Positions 45,071 through 57,039 are shown, counted from the first letter of the stretch. The stretch: 64,000 nt of DNA from Cercospora beticola (GCF_033473495.1 NC_088941.1:1674001-1738000); one strand, 5' to 3'. Notes: generated by a model from the letters alone, not told the origin. Program-made: numbers and translations.

Positions 45071-46027
45071 ATGGCGAGTGCAGCGAGAATCCGCCGTATG
45101 GACGACTTCATCATCAACCCGACCATGTCTGCCGATGCTCACATCGAGGCCTCCGACATGGCCTGGGCCAAAAGTCAATTGGTCATGCCCGGCAACAATA
45201 AAGGCAAACAGCCAATGTCCGAGCCTCACGAATCCTTCGATTTCTGGCCCACATACACCTCCGATGAAGAGGAAGCCTCACCTGTGGACGACGACTCTGC
45301 AAGCGAATACTCAGTGTGTAGCGAGATCTCCGTCGCTGAGGTCTTCGAAGTGCAGCATCTCAGATGTGCGCAACTGGTCTTGCTTCAAAACGCCGGAAAA
45401 GCCAGGATGATTGAGATGTCGAAAGCTGCCCGCTCCCCGCGAAGCAGTCTCTCCTCCAGATCATCGAAGGCGAAGAGCATCGATATTCCAAGGCCAAATC
45501 TCTCACTTCGCATGCCTCTGAACACTCGAACCAGCCAGGACAGCACCGGCTCATCGAGTCGAAATGCCTCTCTGTCATCGACAACGCCAGAATCGCCGTT
45601 GTCAACCGCACCAAGCTCGGTGTACGACGAGATGGAGGATGAGGTAATCGCGAAACGGAAACAGAACCGGGTGTCACACATCGACCTCATGCATGCCGTA
45701 CGCGATTTGCCTCAGACTCCAATCACACCCATCTCACCCGCACCACTTCCAGTAGCCAGGAAACTGTCGACCAACGCCCCATCGACCAAGTCAGTACGGA
45801 GGAAACGCAACTTCGCTTCCGGCTTCGCATCAAAGTTCGGTCGAAGAGATCCTTCAGAAGACACCATGGAGAGTGTGCTGGACCGCGTCGCAAGAGCCGA
45901 AGGCGGGCTCACACTGCAACGGCAAGGAGCACAACATCGCTACTCCGGCGGCCGGCCCAAACTCGTGGCACGAGCCGCGAACGAACGCGCACCTCCGATT
46001 GTGTTACCTCCGTTTCCGGGAGAGTAA
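45071..46027 (+). CDS. Ser-rich hypothetical protein, probably disordered
   Basis: Single exon, 318 aa, from the ATG in CAACATGGCGAG after a long C-rich leader. An acidic patch SDEEEASPVDDDSASEYSVC is followed by a short helical block (VAEVFEVQHLRCAQLVLLQN). Long Ser/Pro/Arg stretches follow (SPRSSLSSRSSKAKS, SSTTPESPLSTAPSS, PQTPITPISPAPLPV), resembling clusters of proline-directed kinase sites. A basic segment VRRKRNFASGFASKFGRRD could act in nuclear import. No signal peptide or membrane segment. I do not recognise the family; a regulatory or scaffold protein is possible but not shown. Confidence 0.72.
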   Translation: MASAARIRRMDDFIINPTMSADAHIEASDMAWAKSQLVMPGNNKGKQPMSEPHESFDFWPTYTSDEEEASPVDDDSASEYSVCSEISVAEVFEVQHLRCAQLVLLQNAGKARMIEMSKAARSPRSSLSSRSSKAKSIDIPRPNLSLRMPLNTRTSQDSTGSSSRNASLSSTTPESPLSTAPSSVYDEMEDEVIAKRKQNRVSHIDLMHAVRDLPQTPITPISPAPLPVARKLSTNAPSTKSVRRKRNFASGFASKFGRRDPSEDTMESVLDRVARAEGGLTLQRQGAQHRYSGGRPKLVARAANERAPPIVLPPFPGE

Positions 46028-48549
46028 CAATGTACGACCACGGAATCGTGCGGCCATGCAGTCATGTTGGCTTTGCAGCAACGAGACGCGTGTTCGTTTA
46101 GCGCGGCAAATCGCGCCTCTCATCAGCACTACTGCAGCAGAAAAAGCGGACCTCTTCCGCTGCTGCCAGCAGTACCACCATCTCGCACTCCGAAGATGGC
46201 ACATCATATTATTATTGTTTACATGCATTTGCAGGCGAGGAGTCGGGGCGTTGTACCATACTATTTCCGACTCGACCACTTTCGCTTTATTATTGTTTGC
46301 TTGCGCGGAGTAATGACTCTCTCAGATACCCATGGCAGGACGAGCCCGGAGTTTCTTCATGGAAAAAGGTTATTCAAAACAAGGGAAGATATACCGCGAT
46401 CCCAGTCGGATGTTCACGACGCTACGCTCGCTGTTTGAGAATTTTGGAAGAAGAATGTCGACTGCAGAATGAGAAGATGATGAAGAGAATGTGTATCAAT
46501 AGAGGAACTGCAGAGTCGCATCTCACCTTAACGACGATATGAAATATCTACGATCATCATCATCATACTTCTTTTTTCTCACTATTGATGTGCTGCTTCG
46601 TGCTGTGTTCGATCTTGCTACGCTGTATCGCACCTGCCGCCAAAACCACAACTCCTTCCACCACATCCTCCTTCACGCAATGCCAACTACAAAACCCATG
46701 CCCACACATGATCGACACTCCTTCATACAGTATTGCAAGCCCCATTTTCTTCAGGAATCATGTCCACTTCTCCTCCACTCTCCACTTTATCCGGCATTGA
46801 AATTCGGACCCCACCTGAACATCAACCTCAAAAGGTACTGTATTACCCGCCAAACGCCCGACCGGTCATTCCTACCGACCACGATCCGGTCCAAACTGGC
46901 CGAGATTTCGAGCTGCCCTTACCGTCGAGACCCGCATGTGATGTGACAGAAAATCTGCGACCACAAACAGGAAAGAACCTTGTAAGCTTGTCTAAATTCC
47001 TTTGAACTTCTTTTGGAAGTACGAAAGTGTGAAATCTGGGGTATCCTTTCCCTTTCCATTTGCACTTCGCGCTAGCTTACACTACGGCCATTCTGCACAG
47101 CTTGCCGATGCCGAAGTTCTTACATGTCTGACGCAATCTTCGTAGTGTCGGAAGGGGGCGGGTGAGATTCGGTGCAGCACTCTCGTAGATCTACAAATTT
47201 CTCGAGTCATGACTGGTGTTGCTATGTAAGATTTGCTGATGGTGAGTGTAAGCGCTAAGGTATGTGAGGACTAGTTTTGGGGTGGGAATTGATGGGATGC
47301 TGGGATGGGTTTGTTTAGATGTAACGCGATGGGGGAAAGTAGAAGAGGGTTGATTTTCGGAGACGAGAGTAGACGAGACTTGGCGATAAGAGGTGAGACC
47401 TTTTTGTGTGAGATGAGTGAGGGATGTATGTTGTGCAGGTTGACGATGGTGGACTGGGCGGCAGGGATGGTGAGGACATTGATGGTGATGGAGTCTGAGG
47501 GTTGTACAGTACAATATTGTTCTGTCAGCAGTCATCAGTCATGACTTGTGGTTGTGCTGGTTGTAGGATATCGTGCTGCGGAATCAGCGGATTACTGGTT
47601 GTGTGGAGGAACCATGGAGTGACAGGGAAGGTGGTGTGATAGCTGCTGCTGCTACAGCAGAAGATCCTAGATTGGGGTGATCGTTATTACGGTGTTTGTG
47701 AAGAGTGCTCAATTAGTCTTGAATAGCTCATGGAGTTCGCTGGGACTATGAGCATGTGCGTCAAGGCATACGCATGATTGGGCAAATCCAAGACTGCATC
47801 GACTCTCTGCTAGTAGCCCTGGAACCCGATGCTCATCAGAGCGACCGGCAATCTTCGACGCAAGAATCCGGTCTACTGTGCGACCTTTAGCAACACACAA
47901 TTGCCGACGCATAAGCTGACCACCCTCAACACTTGGATGTACATTGTACCTGTCGTACCTGCTAATGCCGCCATGTACCTACTACTTACCTGCTTCGGAA
48001 CACCATGGAACAACTCTCAAATGGACCGACTGGATCCGGATGAGGAAAACAAGCTAGCCAAGCTCATAGATGCGATGTCAGATGAGTGAATCGTGAAAGG
48101 GTATCCTAGTTTCCTGCCCTGGCTGAATTTTTGCGCCTCACTTTCGGGCAGTTCTCGTTCCTCCACGTTTGCACGGGAGATTTTTGGTTGCGGAGAAGAG
48201 GAAGTGGTATCGTCATCTATTACTTAGATCTTCCCGAGTCAGGTGTGGATTGATGTCGTGCATGACTCTGGGATGGGGGTTTTGCCGAGATGAAGTCTTT
48301 GGGGTTAGTTGCTGGGCAATGTGTCTCCGCGGGCATGTTTCGCGCATTCGGCAGCAAGATCTCTGCACCAGCACTTGTAGTCTTGGACAATGATATTTCT
48401 GTGGGGTAAGTGCCCATCATGTGCCGGAAACTCGGTACGACGCTTCGTTATTTGCAGAGACTTATGCTGTGCTGGAAGCAGTCTTGCCATGCGGATCTTG
48501 AGGGAAGAAATCGCGTGTGGCTAGCCGGGCGGGCGACTAGAATGCTGTT
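46028..48549. other. Intergenic, at most one weak small gene
   Basis: Contains the low-confidence two-exon model at 46760-47145. The rest, including a G/T-rich section at 47.2-47.6 kb, holds only short frames. An 86-codon frame at 47829-48089 lacks motifs. Confidence 0.4.
46760..47145 (+). CDS. Possible small protein, low confidence
   Basis: Two-exon model, 46760-46981 and 47101-47145, 88 aa. The first exon runs from an ATG through a Pro-rich stretch (SGIEIRTPPEHQPQKVLYYP, SRPACDVTENLRPQTGKN) to a canonical GTAAGC donor. A CTTAC branch-like site and GCACAG acceptor lead in phase 0 to a short tail and a TAG. There is no signal peptide or known domain. It may be spurious. Confidence 0.25.
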
Positions 48550-50182
48550 CTACTTCTCATCAACTCTCTTGATCGTCACCTTCACAGTCGGCTTTGTGAA
48601 GAAGCCGCTCCTGCACTCCAAACCCGTGTCCTGTGCTGGCGTGAAGTCGAACTTGCGAATGATTGTGGGCAGTAATTTCGACATCTCGAGCATGGAAATG
48701 TGTCTACCGATGCAGGTCCTTGCACCGCCTCCGAACTGTTGTTAATCCGGTCAGTCGAGGGAATAAAATAGCAGTAGGAGGAGTGTAACTCACAGCTAAG
48801 AAAGATTTGTCGATCGTGGAAGTGTCTCCGAACCATCGCTCAGGCTTGAACTCGAGAACATCGTCGCCCCAAATATCCGGTATGTGATAGATCACCCAAG
48901 GATTGACGCCTACATGTGTCTGTTCAACATTGTCAGCAATCAGAGTATGGTGCGATCGATAGTCGTTGACGAACTCCTGCTGGAAAGTATTTCCCTGCTA
49001 TTGTCGCTCCTCCTTCGGGCACCACTCGATAGAGTGTGCTTCCGACTGGCGAGTGCAGACGAAGTGCTTCTTGCATGCACGCTTGCAGGTAAGTGAGCTT
49101 TTGGCCTTGAGCGAAGGTGACCGGATCAGATAGATTGCCTGCTTCAGCCGCCTCTTCCAAATCCGCGCGGAGCTTCTCCAAGCACCTGGTATTCTGTGCG
49201 AGAAACCATATCGTGGCGCTCAAGGCAGTCGCAGTCGTGTCAGAGCCTGCGCCGAAATTCTGAGCTACAATCTCTTGCATCGAATACCTGCTCATCTTGC
49301 CTGCGCCGATAGACTTGATGCATTTGCCCATCATGTCTTCTCGATCGGTCGGGTCAGCTTTCCCTTCGAACCTGGCTTTCACCTCTCTGCCGATGACCTT
49401 GTACAAGGTGGAAAGTGGATGGATGCTAGGAATGTACTTCATGACCAGCCTCCAGAGCACATGTAATTCAGGGATCAGACCGACTCGCCCACCCCAGCGA
49501 TTATTTAGCCAGTCCACTGTGTGCAGAAGATGGTCTTTGTCGTAGCCACATTCGATCAGCCCGAACGAGCGACCGAACGTGAATTCGCCAATGACATCGA
49601 AAGCGTACAGCTGCATCCAGGTGAAAAGGTCAAATGGTTTGCCTTCTTCGGCCAGTCGATCCAAAGTCTGCACGAAACGCTCATTGGTCTGGTCAACGAA
49701 GGGCTCGTAGGAGAGTAGAGTAGAATTTGCGTAGAAATTGGCTTGAATTCTTCGTTTTTGCGCGTGTTTCTTGATGTCCATCTCAGAGAAGACATCTCTG
49801 TCATGAGCGTTCGTGCCTCCAAAAGAGGAGTAGAAGTCAGATTTCGCGAACTTGGAGCCAGCGCCGTATATTAATTGGACCGCCGCGGGATCTGTGATGC
49901 TATACCGATTGGGTGCTACGCGGACAATGTTGCCTGCCTACCATCAGCGGATTTCTACACAAAGTATAGCCTTCACAGCTGACCATGCTTCCGATGGAGG
50001 TTCTGGAGTACAACTTCGGAATCTTCCCGCCAGGCCGCATGGTAAAATTCCTAGAGACGAGTGAAACGGGCAAAAAATGGACCAGGGACATCTCTCAGGG
50101 TACTTGAATAGGCTTTCAGTAGTGAGATCAATCCATACAACACAGCGACTGCTGCTAATGGGACAAAAGAGGAAAAGAGCAT
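48550..50182 (-). pseudogene. Cytochrome P450 with a premature TAG at codon 44
   Basis: Four exons: 50182-49984, 49933-48975, 48919-48794, 48735-48550; 490 codons in all. The N-terminal membrane anchor (MLFSSFVPLAAVAVLYGLIS) and DVPGPFFARFTRL are followed by TAG (50053-50051), where relatives have Trp, and the frame continues EFYHAAWRED..LHRKHG. Everything else looks intact: NIVRVAPNRYSITDP, I-helix AGSDTTATA, EALR (ExxR), FKPERW, heme loop FGGGARTCIG with its Cys ligand. All introns are in phase with canonical ends. It resembles the fungal pisatin demethylase/benzoate hydroxylase-like group; substrate unknown. It diverges from the cluster regulator across a 0.9 kb promoter. It could be a recent null allele, a sequencing error, or rarely read through. 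An intron removing the stop would have to be about 39 nt and would delete the conserved PGP region. Confidence 0.85.
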
Positions 50183-51078
50183 GATACTTTCTCAGAGACG
50201 TGTCTCAATAATGCCTACCATGTCTTCGCACAAGGCTGCTGTGTTATACCAGCCATAACGATGGCAATGGCAATGCTTCCGAGGTCGACTGCCTTTCGGG
50301 CGATGAGCCCCAGAGCAGTGTGGGCTCAGGACGCCACACTCTCAGCTTGTCCTCGGATGTGAAGAAGACGAATGCCATGACAGAGACGGTGTTGTGAATG
50401 TGAAGTCAGTGACGCGACGAGAATTCCGACGCATTCCGGATATAAATAGAAAATCGGCTCGGCATGTCTTGGCAGCATTCGGCGCGGGAACTTCACGTAT
50501 CCTTCGGCACATCGCACCTCCTCGTCCGGATGCAAACGTTCGAGGACGTACACGACCTTGGAAGGTTGTCGTCGTCTTCACTTGCCGATGGTCGCGTAAG
50601 TTCCCCGTGGGGACGACTAGGCGCTGACTTCTGCCCCCCCGAGTGGCTGCAGACCGCTGCACCTTATTGATCTACCGGAGCCTCGTGGACATCGCAGGTG
50701 GTCGGGACTCTAGCTCGCAACTCTTCTCCAGAGCACAGATGGTCGCCATTCAGCATCGGGCCAGTGATACTCGTCTGCGTCGTCGTATTCTGCGGGAACT
50801 TTGAGGGAAGGTCTGTCGCCGTTCTGAGCAGCCAGGATTGGACACTGCCCTCAACAAACATCATGGAACTCTGCTTCTTGAGGCTGCCGCCAAAACCATG
50901 ATGGCAAAAGCGTCGACCGGGTCCAGAACACGGCAGACAACGAGAGGGTGTGGAGGCAGGGAAAGGCCGGCCACCCCGCATTAGACCAAAGCCTCCTCCA
51001 CAGCAAACCCTAATGCGCCCTTCTTGTAGCCAGTGTACGCTATGATCGCTATCCCATCAACCTGCATTCCGGGCCAAC
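50183..51078. promoter_or_regulatory. Divergent promoter of P450 and cluster regulator
   Basis: Contains TTCCG twice, 5 bp apart (50424-50438), next to a TATAAATA at about 50440-50448, and TTCCGAGGT at 50277-50285. The latter matches nine of ten bases of the inverted-repeat arm found at 58968-58977. No gene is seen here. Confidence 0.5.
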
Positions 51079-53202
51079 ATGAGCGACCGAAGACAAGAAC
51101 ATGATGGAAGTGGCAGAGTCCGCAAATACAAGCGCGACGTGTACACTCCACGAGCATGGTATGTTGCCTCGAGCAACGTTCCCGTGCCCTGGCTGATGAA
51201 AGCTTTGTACCCTACAGCGATAGCTGCAAGGCAAGAAAGATCAAATGCAGCGGCAATACTCCTTGCAGTCGCTGTGTCGATGCGAACACGGCCTGCACTT
51301 ATGCAGTGAGACAGAAGCGCTCTACACCTGCGAACAAGTCAGTCGAGCGCGCCAACAACTTGCTAGCCTCAAATCGCTAACAGAATGGTGGTCTTGTAGG
51401 CCTTCTCGCAATCGCCTGGACGAACTGGAAAAGTTTGTGCAGCTGGTTCAGGGTGGCTTAACAGCAGTCGCCAGTTGCGCCAGCCCACTACCGGCCTCTA
51501 ATCGAGCTCTGAATGGTCGTCGCGTTTCCTCAAATCGCCCTCGGCCATGTCCTTCCAGCTTCGAGAACATTCTTGGCTGGGCACAATCGTCACTGACGAG
51601 TGCTGGCATCGCTCCTGGAAGTGACGAAGAGGTGCTCTCGGTATCAACACCCGCACAAGAAGACCTCGAAGGTGGTTCATATCCCGAATGGTCGCATGCA
51701 GTCCGAGCGATCATTTCTTTGCCTCAAACCACGACTCAGGCACTGCTGGATCTGGTTGCCTCGGATGTCATATGCATGTACCCTTGTGTGAGCATCCCCG
51801 AGATCTCACTGAATCTGTTGACCTTGTATCACACAGCTTCTGCTCCTCCACGTCAAGACGACGAGGCTCCTCTGAGCCTCATGGATGTAGAGATCATCAA
51901 AGCATGCCTGCTAGTGGGTGCATGTGCTAGACAGTCAGACGACGATGGACTCGTAGCTTTGCTGGAGTCCAGTATACAATGGAGTGTCGAGACGGTCTTT
52001 GGTCAGGATGCTGTGAGCGTCGAAGATCTGGTGATGACCTGTCTCCTTGTAAGTCTTGCTCAAGCTTGTATCTTGTGTGATCAAAGAATGCTGAAGACTC
52101 GAGCAGAGTATATCTTACACCCAACGCGATCAAAGGCAGAAGGCATGGCGAATGGCAGGATGTGGTGCTAGAACTGCTCTGGAGCTATCAATTGATCTGG
52201 AGTCGTCAGTGGACCCAGAGGACGAAACCAACGCTGACAAACAACGCAAGATGCTGTTTTGCTGCATTTCGAACCTGGACTCCCGCAGCAGTCTAATGGT
52301 TGGGTTGCCACGCATCCTGCAGGATCAGATCAAGCAGCAGCATTTGAATGCATTGGTAAGTTTGCGAAGTCACTCCGGCACTATTCCTACTAAGCGCAAA
52401 TCAACAGGATCCTACTTGCCATCTTCGCGCCATGCACGAAATGGATCGCATTGCCGACGAGATCCTGGTGTTAGTCAGGGAAGCCCGCGTCGTTGGAGAG
52501 ATATCGTCCGACAAATATAGCTATCTGGATTTCCGCCTCAAGAACATCGAATCTCTATACGGCATCGGATCTGGCCAATCGCATCCGCTGACATCTGTGC
52601 AATCATGTTGTCGAATCTTTGTCAACCTGCGAGCTAATCACCTCCGCTTCCTGGTCCGTCGAGGATGCCTGAGTTCAGCTCAAGTGGCTGCGTCCAGGCG
52701 CGACTCTGTGGAGGCCCTCATGGCGGCGAACGAGCAGAACGTCTGGTTGTGTCAAAAGACGAAAGAAAATGGGCCGATCCCGACATCACTACAGTCCACT
52801 TTCCATCATTTTTTGATGGCAGCGATCTCGAGCATGTTTCTTGCTATGACCTACGACCCGACAACCTACCGAGTACAATGCCAACGCCCTTTCAACGTCG
52901 GCTTGGAAATCCTAGAGGCTCTTCCACACAAGCTACGAGGCACAGATGCGCGGCATCGCTATTCCATGGCAAATTTTAGACGACTTGCCGCTAAAGCGAA
53001 CCTCTGTGCACCGATCAAAGCGTCGACAGTGAGCAACTCAGAGGTTCTTGCCACACCAATATCGCCTGTTTCAGCTTTGCAAGCTCCTTCTGCGATTGAC
53101 AAGGCTTCCGATTCAGATTGGATGGCACTTGATTTCAATCAGCTTTTTGGACCTGTCATGTCGGATGTTAATTGGGCTTGTCTAGAGCAGAATTGGTCAT
53201 AA
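51079..53202 (+). CDS. Zn(II)2Cys6 transcription factor, likely cluster regulator
   Basis: Five exons: 51079-51158, 51218-51337, 51400-52048, 52140-52355, 52408-53202, 619 aa. The zinc cluster C-x2-C-x6-C-x5-C-x2-C-x6-C (ACDSCKARKIKC, NTPCSRCVDANTAC) is interrupted within the codon of its first Cys by intron 1. Intron 2 joins the linker PSRNRLDELEKFVQLVQ, a short coiled-coil dimerisation segment that predicts binding to paired CGG half-sites. The fungal regulatory domain follows, including KAWRMAGCGARTALELSIDL joined across intron 3. It lies inside the cluster beside the P450 and the ThDP enzyme, and the palindromes in neighbouring promoters suit such a dimer. Control of those genes is inference. 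Confidence 0.92.
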
Positions 53203-53461
53203 CCATTTGCCTCGTCTCTCGAGCTTCAGAGATGTGCAACGATATTGATCGAGAGCTATGCGGTTTGCAGACATTACCACAGCTCATGTACAATAAATTG
53301 AAATGGTTCAGAAAAAAATGTCTGAATCCGTTGTGCGGGCGAGGAGATCTGGATGGACCGTAGTGTCTTTCCTGATATATCCATTACCTCGCTCGTTGCT
53401 GCATACCGACCTCACGAAGCCGAACAATGTTGCCTGTGTCGAAGACAACTACATCAGGCGA

Positions 53462-53471
53462 TTCCGCGGAA
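53462..53471. promoter_or_regulatory. Palindrome TTCCGCGGAA, ThDP-enzyme promoter
   Basis: Perfect 10-bp palindrome about 195 bp before the ThDP-enzyme ATG, in the context GATTCCGCGGAACAT. It is identical to sites at 60308 and 62843. CCG and CGG abut as an everted repeat, a known Zn2Cys6 site layout. The remaining gap 53203-53665 shows no gene. Confidence 0.7.
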
Positions 53472-53665
53472 CATTGGCACAGGGTCCGATATAGGCAGTC
53501 AGACCGGCAGTTTTGGCCGGCATCAAGTACCGTTGCTCTGGAACCCCGGTCGCTCGATCATGCAACCGAGAAGCGGAACAAATACCACTCGGTCGCTGCA
53601 GACTGATATACAGTATAGCTAATCGACAACTATTCAACTTTTGAAGGTCTTTATCGTCCAACGTT

Positions 53666-55657
53666 ATGGCTACGTATGAAACCACCTGTCGTGTGCTGTA
53701 ATCATGCATGCTAATGGAATTATAGAGAATACTCGGCTTCGTTCGCCTTTTTCGAAGCACTATGGGATGTAAGCAACATGTCGAGGTTTCTCATTTTAGA
53801 CGAATTAATGACGATGCCACCAGGCCGGCGTTCGTTACTGCTTCGTCAATCTTGGCTCAGACCATCCCGCCATGATGGAGGCGATGGTGAAAGGGCAACA
53901 AGAAAGACGGGACAAATTCCCCAAATTTATTACCTGTCCAAGTGAGATGGTCGCACTTTCGATTGCAGACGGCTATGCTCGAGTGACTGGTGTGCCGCAA
54001 GCAGTCATTGTCCACGTCGATGTTGGCACTCAAGCACTGGGATGTGCTGTCCACAATGCCAGCGTTGGACGAACTCCGGTGCTCATATTTGCTGGCCTCT
54101 CGCCTTGCACTCAAGAAGGAGAGTATCGTGGAAGTCGAACTGAATTTATCCACTGGCTCCAGGATGTGCCGGATCAGAAAGCGATTGTTGGGCAGTACTG
54201 TCGATATTCAGCTGAGCTCAAGAAAGGCAGAAACGTCAAGCAGATGGTCAATCGAGCTTTGAGTTTTGCCACAAGGTACGTGTTTTCTTATTCCTTTTGC
54301 GAAATTGATGTTGATCTTCAACAGTGAGCCGCAAGGCCCGGTATACCTGCAAGGCACTCGAGAGGTCATGGAAGAAGTAATCGAACCATATGAGATCAAG
54401 CAGAAGTTCTGGAAACCCGCTGAGCTCGGCGGGCTCAATTCTGAACAGCTTGGTTTCGTTGTGACGACTCTGATCGATGCTGAGCAACCTTTGGTCGTTA
54501 CTGGTTACAGCGGAAGAGATGCTAAAACTGTTCCTCTGCTCGTCAAGCTTGCCGATATCTTTCCAGGTATGTGAAAAATTCACGTCTTACATCTCGCTCA
54601 GCGTGACTGATAGTGTCCAGGTCTACGAGTCCTTGATACAGGAGGCTCGAGCATGTGCTTTCCATCTGATCACCCAGGTTGGCTCAGCGTACGTTATGGT
54701 TCCCACGAAGCAATTGGAACGGCGGATGTGATTCTGGTCCTCGATTGCGATGTGCCGTGGATCAACACGCGATGCAAGCCATCAGAGACGGCCACAATCA
54801 TCCACTTGGATCTCGATCCGCTCAAACAGCAAATGCCGCTGTTTTATATCGACGCTGTCTTGCGTTGCCGTGTCAGTGTTGCAGCTGCTGTGCGACAAAT
54901 TGTTCAAGCAGTGGAAACAGACAAGGACATCGCCCAGCGAATCTCAGGCAAGCAGTACCAATACCAGCAGCGAAGGTCAGATCTGGAGAAATCCCATGCA
55001 GCTCTCCTCCAAAGCATTGCCTCAGTGGCTGTGCCCAACTCAGATGGGTCTTTCGGTGCTCCTTATCTCCTCGCTGAGGTCCGCAAGCACTGTCCACCTG
55101 AGACGATCTGGGCAGTGGAGGCTGTTACCAATACTTTCCACGTCGCAGATCAGATACAACCTACCCGACCTGGAAGCTGGTTCAATTGTGGCTCAGGAGG
55201 CCTCGGATGGTCCGGAGGTGCAGCACTTGGAATCAAGCTGGCCTCAGACGCGTTGCAAGGCGGTGCAGGAAAAGGCAGCTTTGTGTGCCAAATAGTGGGA
55301 GATGGCTGTTTCATGTTCTCTATGCCATCGAGCGTTTACTGGATCGCGCAAAGATATGGGATACCCGTGCTGACGATTTTACTGAACAATGATGGGTGGA
55401 ATGCTCCGCGGCAGAGTATGCTCTTGGTCCATCCGGATGGCCTGGGGTCGAAGGTGGATAATCAAGAGCTGAACATATCGTTCTCGCCCAACCCGGACTA
55501 TTGTACAATCGCCAAAGGAGGATCGAGAGGGACATGTTGGGCAGAGCAGGTTAGTACTGTCGAACAGTTGGCCGCCAAGCTACCAGAAGCTATTGCCGCA
55601 GTACAAGGAGGCGTTTCTGCGTTGCTGGATGCTCGAATAGTTTCTCAGAAATTGTGA
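53666..55657 (+). CDS. Thiamine-diphosphate enzyme (benzoylformate decarboxylase/acetolactate synthase-like)
   Basis: Decarboxylase or carboligase acting on 2-keto acids or aldehydes. Five exons: 53666-53673, 53726-53768, 53824-54275, 54325-54566, 54621-55657, 593 aa. The first coding exon is 8 nt (Met, Ala and two bases), joined by a GTATGA..TATAG intron to give MATEYSASFAFFEALWD. Three-domain layout: N-terminal PYR domain with the catalytic Glu58 in CPSEMVALSIADGYAR; central domain; C-terminal PP domain with the ThDP/Mg site GDGCFMFSMPSS..LLNNDGW (about 475-505). Fungal proteins of this type are annotated loosely as acetolactate synthase; lack of a mitochondrial leader argues against a valine-pathway role. 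It is convergent with the next gene, 47 bp between stops. Its promoter has the cluster palindrome. Confidence 0.9.
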
Positions 55658-55704
55658 GATCAGCTTTATACAGCTCTATTAGACACGAGATGTTTGAAGG
55701 GGTT

Positions 55705-56694
55705 TCAATTCTCCGCGATCCACTCCGCAACCTTACGTCCCCATTCCTCTTCTTCTGAAATTCCGGTCGCCAGAGCTAGAGGCGGAGAAATGTGGTTATG
55801 CCCTTTGATACTGGCAATGTCCAAGCGTGCCTTGTTCCCAAAATTTGCCTGTAATCTCTCCTTCCATTCCGTGATAAAGTTGTCCCTAGATGAGTGGAAT
55901 TCTTGCGAGTCGAGTTCTGCTGTAAGCAGAAAAGTCGGTACACCAGCTTCAATAAATTCGGGCATCTGGCCTGATACATCGAGTGAGCGAAGTAAACCCA
56001 CTGGGCTTTTCTTCGCCAGAGCATCGGGCTCGGGTCCAAAGTAGGAGCCTATGATACTAGCCAAATGCGGTGGAAACTGGAAGGGAACACTTAGAAAAAT
56101 GATGCCTCTCAGATTTGGTTGACCTGCACCACCTGCTGTGAGCTTCTGACGAGTGGCTTTGAAGTCAGGATGCAGGAGGAAAGTGGCAGTGTGTGCACCA
56201 CCTGCTGAATTGCCGACGATGTAAATCTCAATGTCAGAGCCTACTGGAGCACCAAGTTTGTCTTCATTCAGGGCGATCCAGTCGAGTGTCTTCTCCAGAT
56301 CTTCGCCTCCACTTGGGAACTTGGGTTCGCCAGCGTCGTTGATCCGTCGGTAATCTGGCACGACGACGCTGAAGCCGTAATTGTTGGCAAAGAAAGCTCC
56401 GACATTGGCATAAGCTAGTTTGTTGAAGGCTGGGAGAGGGAGGATGCGATCTCCTTGGATGAAACCTCCTCCATAGACAAAGACCAGCACTTTGTGTTTG
56501 GATTTCTCGGGAGACGAATTCGGCGACGTGTAGAGATCGAGTTTCTGTCGCTCATGGCTACCATATGAGTACGTTTGAGCGGGAGTTGACGTAATAGCTG
56601 CGGCGTTGGCATTGAGAAGGGGCGCGTAAATGTTCCATGTTGGTAGTACAACGCCTGGAAGATCTTGAGTGGCGAGAACCTTGATTTGTTCCAT
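55705..56694 (-). CDS. Alpha/beta hydrolase, hormone-sensitive-lipase type esterase
   Basis: Single exon, 329 aa. Carboxylesterase fold: oxyanion motif YGGGFIQGD (74-82; usual HGGG has Tyr for His here), VVVPDYRR, nucleophile Ser163 in GNSAGG, acid in TAELDSQEF, and His in KGHNHIS near residue 298. There is no signal peptide, so it is probably cytosolic. Likely hydrolyses a small ester or lactone made or imported by the cluster. Tandem with the MFS gene (same strand, 345 bp apart), where two CGGAA elements lie about 100 bp before its ATG. Fungal relatives are annotated as BD-FAE-like or HSL-like; the exact substrate is unknown. Confidence 0.9.
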   Translation of the reverse strand: MEQIKVLATQDLPGVVLPTWNIYAPLLNANAAAITSTPAQTYSYGSHERQKLDLYTSPNSSPEKSKHKVLVFVYGGGFIQGDRILPLPAFNKLAYANVGAFFANNYGFSVVVPDYRRINDAGEPKFPSGGEDLEKTLDWIALNEDKLGAPVGSDIEIYIVGNSAGGAHTATFLLHPDFKATRQKLTAGGAGQPNLRGIIFLSVPFQFPPHLASIIGSYFGPEPDALAKKSPVGLLRSLDVSGQMPEFIEAGVPTFLLTAELDSQEFHSSRDNFITEWKERLQANFGNKARLDIASIKGHNHISPPLALATGISEEEEWGRKVAEWIAEN

Positions 56695-56791
56695 GACGGG
56701 CGTAACAGATCCAACAGATGGGGGTGTCTGTTAAACAGTAGAACGACTGAACATTTTATATCAGTAGTTGTTGGATGCTTCTAAATTTGCT

Positions 56792-56805
56792 CGGAAGCAT
56801 CGGAA
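56792..56805. promoter_or_regulatory. Two direct CGGAA elements before the hydrolase
   Basis: CGGAAGCATCGGAA: the half-site repeated head to tail, about 98-111 bp upstream of the minus-strand ATG at 56694. It is weaker evidence than the palindromes. Further away, CGGAG..CTCCG lies near 57002-57020. The gap 56695-57039 holds no gene. Confidence 0.4.
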
Positions 56806-57039
56806 ATAGTCCATTATGTCGTGGGTGTTGCTATGCAGACAATCGCAGCTTGCGTGCTCGAACGACAGGCCATCCTGGAAGGAAGATCGCTGTGCCTGTT
56901 GCGCGAGAGAACTATCTATTCAGTGACAAAAAGAGGTCGGGATCACTTTGCGGTATGTACGGAGTTTTGAAAGGAACAGCACCCGAACTGCCGGTTCTCG
57001 GCGTCCGGAGCTTCCAATTCTCCGACCACTTCTCCGTTC

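Noticed and set aside
50051..50089. A 39-nt intron ending in CTCTAG that would remove the P450 stop
   Set aside because: Too short for these introns and would delete the conserved PGPFFARF hinge.
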